Source: Isotricha intestinalis
Lineage: Eukaryota > Ciliophora > Litostomatea > Vestibuliferida > Isotrichidae
DNA: 55,082 bases
Direction: 5' to 3'
NCBI GenBank assembly: GCA_023807065.1
Contig: JAJJLU010003552.1
Location: forward strand, 1-55,082
This document shows, piece by piece, positions 18,262 to 29,400 of the stretch. The notes under the pieces were generated by a model, which saw only the letters and a list, made by a program, of their open reading frames with translations, ran no database searches and was not told the DNA's origin. Position numbers and translations under genes: made by a program. Position 1 is the stretch's first letter, and every line of letters starts with the position of its first letter.

Positions 18262-19533
18262 ATGGACAAAAAAGATGAAAAAAGGAAAAAAATATTAAAA
18301 AAAATAACAGAGGATTCAATTCAATATGAAAGTGATTCTAAAAATAATGGAATATGGTCATCATTAAAATTATCATTTTTCAACACAAAAGATTCATTAA
18401 TATATAATTACATAAACAGAGGAACATATTTTAATTATTCAGAATATAAGAAAGTGAATTTATTTAATAATACATATTATTTAAATAATGATGAAGGTCA
18501 GACATTATTTGAGCAAAAATTTCAGAAAATAATATATTTTTCATACAGAAAAAATTATCCTCCTCAAACCAATTATAAAAATAATATTGAATATACTTCT
18601 GATTGTGGATGGGGATGTATGATTAGAAGTAGTCAAATGATATTTGCAAGAGCTATTTATAAAATATTAAAAATGACTAATTTACCTGAAATGTCTTTAA
18701 AATTAACGATTTATTATTTTTTAGACTATCCTATTAATACTAATAAATTTCCTAATGTTTTAACTTATTATTATAAATATTTAGATAATAAATTGAAATT
18801 AAAAAATAGTCAATTAAATAAAAAAATATTTTCTCCTTTTTCTTTAAGAAATATTTGTAATGCAGGAGAAATATTTAATTTAACTTGTGGAGAATGGTTT
18901 AGTGATCCTAAATTAGTAACAATATATGATTTTTTAAATGAGAATATGAATATTATTCCAAAATTAAAAATAATTAATTGTGTAAGTGAAATAAATTTAA
19001 GAGATATAATCAATAAATGCTTTCAAAAATATAATATTAATGAAGCTTTTGGACCTGATAATGAATTAATTTTATATAATAATGACCAATATACTTTAAA
19101 ATATTATGGATTAATTTTTGTTTCTGTTCGATTAGGAATATATAATATTTCAAATGAATATTTTGAAGGAATAAAAAATTTATTTTCTTGTAAAGAATTT
19201 TTAGGTTTTATTGGAGGAAAAGATTATGCTGCTTCTTATTTTATTGGATTTAATGATAAAAATGTTTTATATATTGATCCTCATTTTTCTCAAGAATGTG
19301 TTATTCCTCCTATTGAAGATAATAATATTAAATCTTATTTTGATAAAATTATTTATCAACTTCCTTTTGAAAGATTACAACCTGCTTTTACTATGGGATT
19401 TTTATTCAGAGATATTAAAGAATATAATGATTTAGTGCTTTTCTTTCAAACTCATTTTAAATTGAAATTTCCTTGTTTTTATTATCAAGAAGATTATAGA
19501 ATTAATAAAGAAATAAAAAAAATTGGAAGATAA
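18262..19533 (+). CDS. ATG4: Autophagy cysteine protease ATG4 (peptidase C54)
   Basis: This 423-residue protein is a complete ATG4. The catalytic Cys is in SDCGWGCMIRSSQM, at Cys119 (the second Cys of the motif). The Asp-His pair is in YIDPHF at Asp339 and His341. The surrounding family landmarks are present: a FSYRKNYPP-like segment at about residue 94, GGKDYAASYFIGF before the DPH motif, and AFTMGFLF near the end. ATG4 trims the C-terminus of ATG8 to expose the glycine used for lipid conjugation and later releases ATG8 from membranes, so this organism has a working ATG8 conjugation pathway. The length is normal and there is no damage. A C-terminal short acidic or LIR-type extension is not evident. 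The protein ends with TAA where the family ends. Confidence 0.95.
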   Translation: MDKKDEKRKKILKKITEDSIQYESDSKNNGIWSSLKLSFFNTKDSLIYNYINRGTYFNYSEYKKVNLFNNTYYLNNDEGQTLFEQKFQKIIYFSYRKNYPPQTNYKNNIEYTSDCGWGCMIRSSQMIFARAIYKILKMTNLPEMSLKLTIYYFLDYPINTNKFPNVLTYYYKYLDNKLKLKNSQLNKKIFSPFSLRNICNAGEIFNLTCGEWFSDPKLVTIYDFLNENMNIIPKLKIINCVSEINLRDIINKCFQKYNINEAFGPDNELILYNNDQYTLKYYGLIFVSVRLGIYNISNEYFEGIKNLFSCKEFLGFIGGKDYAASYFIGFNDKNVLYIDPHFSQECVIPPIEDNNIKSYFDKIIYQLPFERLQPAFTMGFLFRDIKEYNDLVLFFQTHFKLKFPCFYYQEDYRINKEIKKIGR

Positions 19534-19833
19534 AATTTTTAAAATTTATATATATTTCAAATAGGTTATTTTTAAATTCTTTTTTGAAATTGAATATTAA
19601 TATAATAAATTTTTCATAAAAAATAATTTATAAAATTATTCTTTTCATAAATTAAAATAATTAGATTAAAAATTGGTCTAGAATATGTAAAAATAACGAC
19701 CAATTTTTTTTTTTCTTAATCAAAATATATTAAAAACTATTTAAAAATCAACAATTATAATCAAACATTTTCAAATTATGGATTTATAAAAGATATTTTA
19801 TACAATAAATCATTTAAAATCTGTATAAATTAA
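19534..19833. other. 300-bp convergent intergenic region
   Basis: This separates the 3' ends of ATG4 (plus) and the short basic protein gene (minus). It contains the perfect hairpin at 19668-19708 followed by a T run; nothing else was seen. Confidence 0.6.
19668..19714 (+). terminator. Hairpin plus T run between convergent genes
   Basis: AAAAATTGGTC (19668-19678) and GACCAATTTTT (19698-19708) form a perfect 11-bp inverted repeat with a 19-nt loop. The run of eleven T residues covers 19704-19714. Flanking GATTAA and TTAATC extend the symmetry with a bulge. It sits midway between two 3' ends. The shape recalls an intrinsic terminator or the end of a Pol III transcript. A 3'-end or mRNA-stability role is inferred. 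Confidence 0.4.
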
Positions 19834-20181
19834 TTATGAACAACTTATTGTTTTAGAATTACTAATTGAAATATTGTTTATGAAACCTCTTTTCTTCTTT
19901 TGAAACTTTTTAATTTTAAAAGGAATTAAATTCCTTTTTCTTTTATTTATAAATTTTTTTGTAATATCATCTATAATGATTTTGTATTTTTGTTTTGATG
20001 ATAATAAATCATCATTATTAATATAATTCTTGTCATTATCATTTAAAGATAAATTTTCAAAATCAAAAAGTTGATATGATACTATATTATCTTTTTCTGA
20101 ATAATTTTTCGATTGATTTACTAATTGATTTAAATAATCATTTAAATCTTCTGCTATTATTGCGTTTGATCTTCTTCTCAT
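19834..20181 (-). CDS. Short basic protein, unknown
   Basis: The 115-residue open frame starts MRRRSNAIIAEDLNDYLNQL, with a basic N-terminus and an amphipathic helix. An acidic Asn/Asp-rich middle follows, then a highly basic segment at about residues 72-95 (KKFINKRKRNLIPFKIKKF) that could be a nuclear localisation or nucleic-acid-binding signal. No family is recognised. It has codon use like its neighbours and an ATG in an A-poor context. It may be a complete small gene or one exon of a larger one; no convincing splice partner was found. Existence as a gene is likely but not certain. Confidence 0.5.
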   Translation of the reverse strand: MRRRSNAIIAEDLNDYLNQLVNQSKNYSEKDNIVSYQLFDFENLSLNDNDKNYINNDDLLSSKQKYKIIIDDITKKFINKRKRNLIPFKIKKFQKKKRGFINNISISNSKTISCS

Positions 20182-21053
20182 TTAATTTTTTTTAATTTAA
20201 ATTTTGAGTTTATCACTTAAATATGGATATATAAAAAATAATTTTTTTCAAAATTATTTATTTAAATCTTAAAAAATATTTAATTAATTAATATTATTTA
20301 TTCAAAGAATTTTTTTTCTGAATATTTTTTACAAATAATATTTAGAAAAGATTTACAAATTTATTTATGAATTCATAATGTTGATTTTATTAAATAATTG
20401 TTGGAAGTTTCTTTATTTAAAGAATAAAAAAACGTTTTCTTTTTATAAATTTTTCAATAATTTTTGATTGAAATTTGAATTTTTTTAGTTATCTTTTATC
20501 ATTTATAATATACCAAATTAATTTTTTTCGAACATAATTCAAGAACAGTGATTTCATGAATTTTAAATAATAAATTATTGTTTAATTGTTCCTCTTTTAT
20601 ATCATTAACTATTCATTAAATAATTTATTTTTTTATAAAAATATTATAAAAGATTAATATTTCTTCTATCCTGACAATAATCATGAATTTGTTATTCTAC
20701 ATTTTATTTAATATTTTTACAATTAATATTGGATTTTTACATAAATTTTTTTAACATAGATTTAAATGTGAGATTTATTAAAAAAATTTTAATAATGCTT
20801 TAAAGGAAAAAACTAATAAAAAAGTTAATAAAATGATTAATGATATATAAAAAATAAAAATTTAATGATTAGGGATTTAATTGGAAATACTAATATAATT
20901 TTTAAATGATTATTTTTGTTGAGATGAATTTGTGAATTTTTAACAGAATTAGAAAGTTTAAATAAATAAATGATAAAAAATATTAAAAATTAAAAAAGAT
21001 CTTCAAAGAGCGTAAATTACATATTTTGATTATATAAATTATAAAAAGACTTT
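20182..21053. other. 872-bp gene-free region
   Basis: This lies between the 3' end of the DENN gene and the 5' end of the short basic protein gene, both minus strand. It is extremely A/T-rich, with stops in all frames at short intervals. No tRNA, snRNA signature or conserved coding fragment was seen. It is long for this window, so an unrecognised small RNA is possible. Confidence 0.5.
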
Positions 21054-23906
21054 TTAAATATCAATTTTTTTAAAAATATATAATAATTTTATTAATAAAA
21101 TAGATAATTCTGTTCTTTCCATATTAAATTTTTCATTTGTTTCAACAAAATATATAATATTTATTATATAATTTGAAATTGTATCATTATTAATTTTACT
21201 TTGATTTAAATCATCAATATAATTATTCGTTATTATTAATAAATTATTAAATAATTTTTTTGCATCTAAAATTTGACAATTAATTTCCATATTTGTTTTT
21301 TTTAAAAAAAAATTTAAATTCCTCTTTTTTTGGTCAAATTTTAATTCATATAAATATTTAGGTTGAACAAAATTATTTAATTTTTCTAAATCTTCTATAG
21401 TTTTTTCATCATTATCATTTAAATTATCAAAAAAGTCTTTTTGATTTTCTAAAATAAAAAATTTCTTAATTAAATTAAATAAAATTTCATTTGGCAATGT
21501 TTTAAGTTCAATAAATTTATTTAACATTGGAAAATAAAAATTAAAATAACTAAATTTTTTTTCTTTTGAGTTTAATAATCTATAAAATATATCACATAAA
21601 ATTGAATAATATTTTCTGAAAATAAAATAATTATTATTAAATAAACTACTTAAGTAAGGATAAAGAAAATTTAATTCAAAAGATTTTAATAAAGGAATTG
21701 AAATAGAAAATATTAATATTATACAAGAACAAATAATATCTTTATTATCTAAAGTATTATTATTAATTGCATTTTGTTCTATTAAGTTTTCAATTTCATC
21801 AACTTGAAATTTTAAAATTTCATTTTTTTTAAATTTTTTATAATGAGGAAATATTTTAGATAAATCTTCTTTATTTAAATTATGAATATAATTTATATAA
21901 TTCATTAAAATTTCATTACTAATTTGATTATTCATATAATAAACTTTTTGAAAGCAAATTATATTTTTTTCACTTTTCTCTTTTATTTCATAATATTTTC
22001 CAATAAATTGATTTAAATTTCTTCTTAATTTTTTTTCAATATTATCATAATAAAAATTTTCAAAATCATCGAAATTAATTTCACAATCAGAATTATTATT
22101 AATTTTATTTTTATTACTCAAATAAAAATCATCAATGTTTTTTAAAAAGCTTAAAGTAGAAGTTGGATCATTATCAATTTTAGGATTAAATAATTGATTA
22201 AGTATTGCAATATATTCTTCAGAAAAAGTAAAAGGAATTTTATATAAATCAATTGTATCATAAGATTCAATAAATCCTAAAACAAATGAATCAAATTTCA
22301 TTGTGTCTTTCATTTGATTTAAAAACATTTTTTCTTCATTACAATATTCTTTATCTTGATATTCTTTATCAAATTGAATAAAATCATTTATTTGATTTTT
22401 TGAAGGAATGAAAGATAAATTTTGATAGAAATATATAGAAATTCTAAGTATAAATTGATAAAATTCTTCTTGAATTTCTTTATTTCTTTGTTCAATATTA
22501 TTATCATAAAAAATATTTTTGGTCGTTTGTTCATTTTTTATTTTTGATTTAAATTCTTCTAATTTATTATATAATTTCTTAATAGAAACATTAAAAATAT
22601 TTCTTTCTTTTTTCCCAATAGAAGACTTACATATTTTTTTAATATAATTAGAAGGAAAATCATTTTTATTTTTATTATATACAACTCCTTTATCTATATC
22701 AACAGCAACATATTCTTTAAGATTATTACATTTTTTTAATAAATCATTTTCATATGGAGAATTCACTCCTAGAATTGAACTAAAAGTTTTCCCTACAAAA
22801 GGTGAATTTCCTGATGTTAATGTATCTTTTGAAACACTTGCATTTATCCAATAATATTGACTATCATTTAAAGGATAATTTAAATTTATAAATGAATATA
22901 TTATTAATGATAATAATTCTAAATTTTTACTGAAAAAAATTATATCTTTTTCTAATAGGGTATATATAAATATTTCTATTATTGAATAACTACCAAATGT
23001 ATTTAATAATATTTTTGGAAGATTAAATTCAAATATTGGATAACCTGATAAAATTGGAAATTTTAATATTGGGATTTTTTTCATATCTTTTTTTATTTTT
23101 GAACTTTGTCTTTCTATATTTATTTTTTTAATCATCTCTTTTTTATAATTTTCATTTATATAACTTGAAGCTCTAATAATTTTAGATGATATAATATTAT
23201 TATCTTTTTTATTAAAATCAATCAAAATATTTTGATTAATTGGAGAAGGAGTAAAAGCTACTAAATTATATATAAATAATTCAAGAGGAATTTCAATATT
23301 TTTCTTCATTAATTCTTTAATATATTTCATAATAGAATAATAAGAATAATAAAAAGGAAATTCTGATATAATACAAAAAGAAAAAGGAAAATAATAAATA
23401 ATTTTTTTATCTTCACTAATATATTCTTTATAATAAACTAAAGCAATTCCATTTATAGATTTTTTACTATTTTTTTCATCATGAGGATTACTATTAAAAA
23501 CCACACAATACTGATAATTAAAATGTTGTTTATTTACTTTATCAAATTGTTTAGCATAAATTATAGGTTTATTTGGAAATATCATTTCTATAATTTGTTC
23601 ATTATCAAAAGAAATTTTCGAATAATTATTTGTTATATCATTTAATATTATTGGATATTCTGTAATGTTTAATTGAATTGTATTAATTTCATTATTATTT
23701 AATTTCTCTTTCTCTAAGTAAAAAAATAATTGATTAAAGTTTAAATTATTCGATGAAAAATTTGTTCCGTTTAAATTTGAAATGGATTTCATTGTGGGAA
23801 TCTCATATCCTATTATTAAAAATTTATCTATTAAATTTTTATCTTTCCCATGAAAAGGAAATTTTATTGAAATTTCTTGTAAATTACTTTTCTGATAAAT
23901 ATTCAT
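21054..23906 (-). CDS. DENN-domain protein (probable Rab GEF)
   Basis: The 950-residue protein has an N-terminal uDENN-like part (IDKFLIIGYEIP at about residues 25-36; SFCIISEFPFYYSY at about 178). A central cDENN follows at about residues 290-430, with PIFEFNLPKILLNTFGSYSI, the hydrophobic run LLEKDIIFFSKNLELLSLII, and NLNYPLNDSQYYW. A helical dDENN-like segment follows (about 480-600), then a long C-terminal half with no recognised domain. DENN proteins load GTP on Rab GTPases in membrane traffic; which Rab cannot be told. The length is within the family range. The TPLS-type VGKTFSSILGV loop after cDENN is in the expected place. Confidence 0.82.
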   Translation of the reverse strand: MNIYQKSNLQEISIKFPFHGKDKNLIDKFLIIGYEIPTMKSISNLNGTNFSSNNLNFNQLFFYLEKEKLNNNEINTIQLNITEYPIILNDITNNYSKISFDNEQIIEMIFPNKPIIYAKQFDKVNKQHFNYQYCVVFNSNPHDEKNSKKSINGIALVYYKEYISEDKKIIYYFPFSFCIISEFPFYYSYYSIMKYIKELMKKNIEIPLELFIYNLVAFTPSPINQNILIDFNKKDNNIISSKIIRASSYINENYKKEMIKKINIERQSSKIKKDMKKIPILKFPILSGYPIFEFNLPKILLNTFGSYSIIEIFIYTLLEKDIIFFSKNLELLSLIIYSFINLNYPLNDSQYYWINASVSKDTLTSGNSPFVGKTFSSILGVNSPYENDLLKKCNNLKEYVAVDIDKGVVYNKNKNDFPSNYIKKICKSSIGKKERNIFNVSIKKLYNKLEEFKSKIKNEQTTKNIFYDNNIEQRNKEIQEEFYQFILRISIYFYQNLSFIPSKNQINDFIQFDKEYQDKEYCNEEKMFLNQMKDTMKFDSFVLGFIESYDTIDLYKIPFTFSEEYIAILNQLFNPKIDNDPTSTLSFLKNIDDFYLSNKNKINNNSDCEINFDDFENFYYDNIEKKLRRNLNQFIGKYYEIKEKSEKNIICFQKVYYMNNQISNEILMNYINYIHNLNKEDLSKIFPHYKKFKKNEILKFQVDEIENLIEQNAINNNTLDNKDIICSCIILIFSISIPLLKSFELNFLYPYLSSLFNNNYFIFRKYYSILCDIFYRLLNSKEKKFSYFNFYFPMLNKFIELKTLPNEILFNLIKKFFILENQKDFFDNLNDNDEKTIEDLEKLNNFVQPKYLYELKFDQKKRNLNFFLKKTNMEINCQILDAKKLFNNLLIITNNYIDDLNQSKINNDTISNYIINIIYFVETNEKFNMERTELSILLIKLLYIFKKIDI

Positions 23907-24089
23907 TTTATTTTATTTGAATTAATTAATATAATAATTTATTGATTAATGCAATTAATAGAAGAATAGAAATTAATTAAGATTAAAATAAAATAAAAAG
24001 TTTCAATCTAATAATTAATAATATTTTGATATGTTTTAAAGATATATAATTCATATATAAAATTAATAAAAAAAAAGTGAATATAATAT

Positions 24090-26270
24090 TTAATCATCTA
24101 ATAAACTATCTAAATCTATTTTTTGTGCTCGTATTTCCATTTTTTTTTCTTTGAAAGTTTTAATTGATTCTTTTTCTTTGAATAAATATTTGTTCTTTTT
24201 TATAGGACTTTCTATTTTCTTTTTTTCTCTTTTTTCTTTTATTATTTCATTAAATTCAATTTCATTTTGAATTTTTTTATCAATCATATCATTATCTTCT
24301 TTATTTGATGCTTTTACATTAATTTTATTATCTTTTTTAATATTAAAAATATCTTCATAATTTTCATTATTTTCACTTTCTAATTTGGTTAAAATTTCAT
24401 TTTTAATAAATTCATCACTTGAATTTGAACTTAAATCATCATTTAATTTACTTGAAGAATATGATTTATCACTTGTTGATTTACTTATTGAATTTGATGA
24501 TTCAATAAAAAGATTTTCAAAGTCATTTTTAATTTTATTATTTTGAATTTTATTTTCTTTTTCTTCTTTTACAATAAAATTTTTTTTCCTTTTATCTTTT
24601 AATTTCTTTAATATATCATTAATTAAAAAAACACTTTCATTATAAAGATTTTCAGTAATTTCACCTTCTGAAATAATATAAAATATATTTGGAATGATTA
24701 TATTTCTTATGTTTAATTGTGAAATTGTATTTATTATCTTTTGGTATAATTCTATTAATTCTTTACATATAATATATGATTTATTATTTTTTAATATTTT
24801 ATCCATATCATATAATAATTTATCGTTAATAAATTCATAAGAAAAAATAATAGGTAATTCTTTTAATTGATAAAATATTTTTTGAATTAATATTTCATTT
24901 TTTGAATAATATAATATTTGAATTAGCCTGAAATAGATTTTATCAATAAATAAATCATATTCTAGATTTTTATAAATAATTTTAATTTGATCAATAATAA
25001 CTTCTTGAATTTTTACTATTCCACAATTTAATGATTTACAAATAATTGGAATACAATCATTAATAAAATCATTTGAAGATATATTTTCTATAATAAAGTT
25101 CATTCTTTTTAATATTATATATAAAGTAGCTGAAGGTAAAATTTTCAAATTAAATAATTGTTTTAAAAACGGATAAATTTCTTCTTTAAAATTTATATTT
25201 AAATCACTTATTGCAAAAATAGAAGGAATTATAGGATTTATTAAATTTTCTTTTTGAAGAGAATAACATAAATTTGGTAATATTAATTTTCTTATTTCTT
25301 CATTTGAGAATAAGTTTAATTTATTTGGTAATTCTTTTAAAAAATCATATGCTTCTTTTAATTCTATATTTTCTAAATTATTTAAATAACAGAAAGTTTG
25401 AAGTTTATTATTTTTATCTTTGAAAAAATTTAAATTTAAAGATTGCTCAATTTTAATTCTTTTATTTGTTGAATATTGCAAAAAATTTAAAATAAAATTT
25501 AAATTTTCTTTTTTTGTAACTTTACTATTTATAGTATTATTTAAATTATGATTTTTGAAAAAATTTTTATAAGAAGAAAAATAATTATCTGAAATATCAA
25601 TTAATTCTTCATTATAATCATTAAGAATATAATAAAAAATTAAACCAAGAGAAAAAATATCAGAAGAAAAATTTATTATTTTTTCATTTATCATTTCAGG
25701 AGAAAAATATTTAATATTTCTAGTTAATTCACATATATTTTGATTTATTTTTTCCTTTTCTTTTTCTAAAGAAGTTATAGAATAAAAACCAGAAATTTTA
25801 ATAGTATTATCTTCAGTTAAAAATATATTATTAATATTTAAATTATTATGACTTATATGATAAGTATTATGCATAAATTTAGTAACATTTAAAATTTGAT
25901 TAATTATTAATTTTTTTTCAATTTCATCAATTTCTTTATTTTTTTCTTTAATCCAAGTACTAATATTATATGATACTTTTTCTGAAATAAATGCTAATTT
26001 ATATGAATCCTCCGATATTGGTTTTATTATATTTAAAAAATTTTTATGTTGATTTTTTGCTTTTTCTAAAGTTTTTACTTCTTTTCTTAAATAAAATAAA
26101 ATTTTTTCACTTTGTTCTTTTGAATATTTCAATAAATCATTTTTGTCGAAAACAAATATAGAAACTTTCTCTTTTGTTTCATTATGAGTTCCGAGATATA
26201 TTTTCCAAAAATTATTGTATAAATACGGTTCATTTTCTATTGTATAATCTGTGAATAATTTATTACCCAT
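24090..26270 (-). CDS. SCYL2: SCYL2-like pseudokinase
   Basis: I start this protein at the ATG of MGNKLFTDYTIENEPY (first base 26270), giving 726 residues; a TTG nine bases upstream is not a start. The first 290 residues are a kinase fold in which FWKIYLGTHNETKEKVSIFVFDK matches the SCYL2 N-lobe. The active site is lost: HRD is HNN (about residue 140), DFG is SGF, and no glycine loop remains. Helical HEAT-like repeats follow (about 300-560), then a Ser/Lys/Glu-rich low-complexity tail ending KIDLDSLLDD, an acidic dileucine-like end. In animals SCYL2 binds clathrin and AP2 and works in traffic between the trans-Golgi and endosomes. The tail may bind a clathrin adaptor, which is inference. Confidence 0.85.
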   Translation of the reverse strand: MGNKLFTDYTIENEPYLYNNFWKIYLGTHNETKEKVSIFVFDKNDLLKYSKEQSEKILFYLRKEVKTLEKAKNQHKNFLNIIKPISEDSYKLAFISEKVSYNISTWIKEKNKEIDEIEKKLIINQILNVTKFMHNTYHISHNNLNINNIFLTEDNTIKISGFYSITSLEKEKEKINQNICELTRNIKYFSPEMINEKIINFSSDIFSLGLIFYYILNDYNEELIDISDNYFSSYKNFFKNHNLNNTINSKVTKKENLNFILNFLQYSTNKRIKIEQSLNLNFFKDKNNKLQTFCYLNNLENIELKEAYDFLKELPNKLNLFSNEEIRKLILPNLCYSLQKENLINPIIPSIFAISDLNINFKEEIYPFLKQLFNLKILPSATLYIILKRMNFIIENISSNDFINDCIPIICKSLNCGIVKIQEVIIDQIKIIYKNLEYDLFIDKIYFRLIQILYYSKNEILIQKIFYQLKELPIIFSYEFINDKLLYDMDKILKNNKSYIICKELIELYQKIINTISQLNIRNIIIPNIFYIISEGEITENLYNESVFLINDILKKLKDKRKKNFIVKEEKENKIQNNKIKNDFENLFIESSNSISKSTSDKSYSSSKLNDDLSSNSSDEFIKNEILTKLESENNENYEDIFNIKKDNKINVKASNKEDNDMIDKKIQNEIEFNEIIKEKREKKKIESPIKKNKYLFKEKESIKTFKEKKMEIRAQKIDLDSLLDD

Positions 26271-26455
26271 TTTTGGCAAAAAAAAAACCTAAATTTCATT
26301 AAATAATAATTTGAAAAATAATTAAAATAAAAATAAGAGTTATAAATATCGTTTTTATCAAATTAAAAATATTTTATCATAGTATATTATTTTTATAATT
26401 TATTAATTAATTAAGAATAATAATTATATTCTATAGAAAAAATAGAAAAAAGTTT

Positions 26456-29400
26456 TTAAAACCAGGGATCAGTAGTCAAAGGCATAATTTTAAGATTATT
26501 TTCATTAATTGAATTATCAATGATTTTAAAAATGATTTTTAAAGGATAATCAGCATTAGATTTTTCTTCAAAAGTATTCAATTCCGTATTATCTTCATCT
26601 TTATAATTTCTTAAATATTTGATTTTTCCTATAAAAATATCAATATATTTTTGAATATCATTAACAATTAAAACACTTCTATAATTATTAAAAACAACAC
26701 TGAATAAAATTTTTTCAATTAAATCACATTTATTCATAATAGAAGAGACAGTAGCATGAATAACAGTAGGTATTATACCATATAAACATTGTGGAGTTAA
26801 AAAATAAGAAATATTTTTCGTTAATCTTATTTGTTCAATTTCTCTATCTTCAAAATATAAATATTGTATATCATGAAAAGCACAAGAACCAGTTTCTTTA
26901 TTAAAAGATATATTATTTAATTTTATTGATTCTAAAAATATATATCCTATTATTGAATTTAAACCATATGAAGTTGCAAATTGTTTCCTAAAAACAAAAA
27001 TATCATCTGCACTTGTTATAAATTTATGAACAAAACTTTTGAATGAATTAACTGGAAGTATTTCACACATTCTATAAAATACTCTTTCTTTTATTTCTTT
27101 ATCATCATATGATATTATTTCTTTATTACTTTTCTTTGATTCTTCTTCATATATTGAATATACTATTTTTGGGTCATATCCTTTTTTTTGTAAACAAAAT
27201 TCTAATACATCATTCATATAATATTGACTTGTTTCTTCTTGAATCATTTTTGTTGTTTTATTTATAAAATATTTTATTGGAACATTAAATTTTACTTTTT
27301 GTTTATATGTATCTTTGTTTTTTGAAAAAATATAATTTAATAAACATTGGAATTGTAATATTTTTATATCATTTGATTTATTTTCTTTTGCTAATGTAAA
27401 ATTAAATATTTTATCATTTGTTCCTCTAATTAACAATCTAATATTTAAAAAATTTAAAAATTTATATGTATATTCACTTTCAAATCTATAAATTTTAATA
27501 ACATTATCATCAGAAGGTTCAAGAATTTTATTAGAATAAATACCTGGAATTTCAACTCCTTCATATTTTTCATTATATAATTTATTATTAAAAATTCTTT
27601 GTAATTCAGTATAATTATTTTCAGTTGTTAATTTAGAATATAAATAATATCTATATCTTTTAAGTATTTCAAATATATTAAATATTGTAACATTTTGCTG
27701 TTCCAATGCATTTTTTAAATGATTTGCTATTTTTTTTATTTCATTATCTTCTGATTTACTTAGTAAAATATCTAAATGAATTTTGAATAATTCTTTTACT
27801 TTATTTAAATTGTTTGATAATATTGTTATTTCAAATGAATTTAATATACTTAATAAATTTTCATCTCTAGAGTTTTCTACTTTTTTTGTTATTTCATTTA
27901 TCATTATTTCTATTTTATTTATTACATGGTTTAATTTATCATTTTCTTTTATTATTTGCTTTAATTGTTCTATTTTATTTTTAAATTTTTCATTTTTTGT
28001 TTCATTTTCAATTTCTTTTTCTAAAATAGATAAAGGATAATAAACGGCTTGATTATAATTTTTAGAAACATGTTTTAAAATTTCAAAGAAAAAATCATTT
28101 TTTTGACGAGTATCGTAAGTTTGTTTAAAATTTTCAAATAAAATAGGTAACCAAAATAACCAAACCCAAGGAGCTAAATTATTTAATTTATTATGATAAT
28201 CTAAGTCTTTAAAATCGAAAATTTTAATTAAATATAAAATTCTAGGAATAATAAATTTAGATTTATCTAATTTATAAATCATGACCATAAAGTAATTAAC
28301 AATAGTATTTTCAAACCAAATTTTATCTAAAATATCACCTTTAATAGTCAAAGCAACATCCTCACACATAATAGCCCAATCATAATATATATGATAATCA
28401 GTAGGATTTAATTCACAAGCAATTTTAAAAGAATCATTTGATGAGGAAATTGCTCCTTCTTTATATAAAAAATATGCTTTATTTCTCATATAATTTGAAC
28501 TCATATCTTTTAATAAATCTATTAAATCTCCATTTTGAGAAAAATTTTCCTTTATTTTTGTATAAAATTTATGAGATAATTCTATACCATTTTTGTAATT
28601 TAATGATATTTTTCTTATATATTTTAATTCTTCTATATTTTTTAAATAATCTACATATGGGAATAAATCTATTGTTCCTTTATTTTCAAATTCATATTTT
28701 TCTAAATATTTAAAGTAAACTTCATATAATTTTAATTTCCTAGCATATTTAATAAACATCATATCATTCCAAATTTTATCACTAATATTAGGGTAAATAT
28801 TATTAAATTCTTCTTTTTGAGCTCCAGATTTTTCAATTAAATCTCTTAATAAAATAAATAAATAATTTCTTGGTTCTAAAATACTTTTTAATGCTTGAAA
28901 TCCTTCACAAATATGTGGAAGTCTATCTCTCCAAGTAATTAAATTATCTCTTAAATCACACGGTTTTTTTTCTTGAATATTTTTGGATGTTTCTTTTAAT
29001 GTATTTGTACTTTCCCAAGCTTCAACAATTAATTGAAAAATAAGGAAATAATAATAATTTAACTTTTCTAAATTTGGAGGAAAAGTTGTAAAATCTTGAT
29101 ATATTGTTTTTATACAATTCATACATCTTTGTTGATATTTATAATTCATATTTTCATTTTCTGAATTTTTCATCATCATATATATTTGATTTATTTGAGA
29201 AGGATATTGACTTTTGTTTGTTATTTTATTTAATTCTTCCCATCTTTCCCTTCCACTATTCCATAAACCTTCAACTTTTAAATTTAAGTCATTTGATAAT
29301 TCACTTATTTTTACTATTTCATTCCATTTATCTGTATTTTTATAACAATCTATTAATCCACTTTGCCATATTGATAAATCTATTTGATTTGATAATTCAA

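Noticed and set aside
26271..26279. TTG-initiated extension (three codons) of the SCYL2-like protein
   Set aside because: TTG is not expected as a start here; the ATG at 26270 gives the MGN start also seen in the SCYL2 kinase region.
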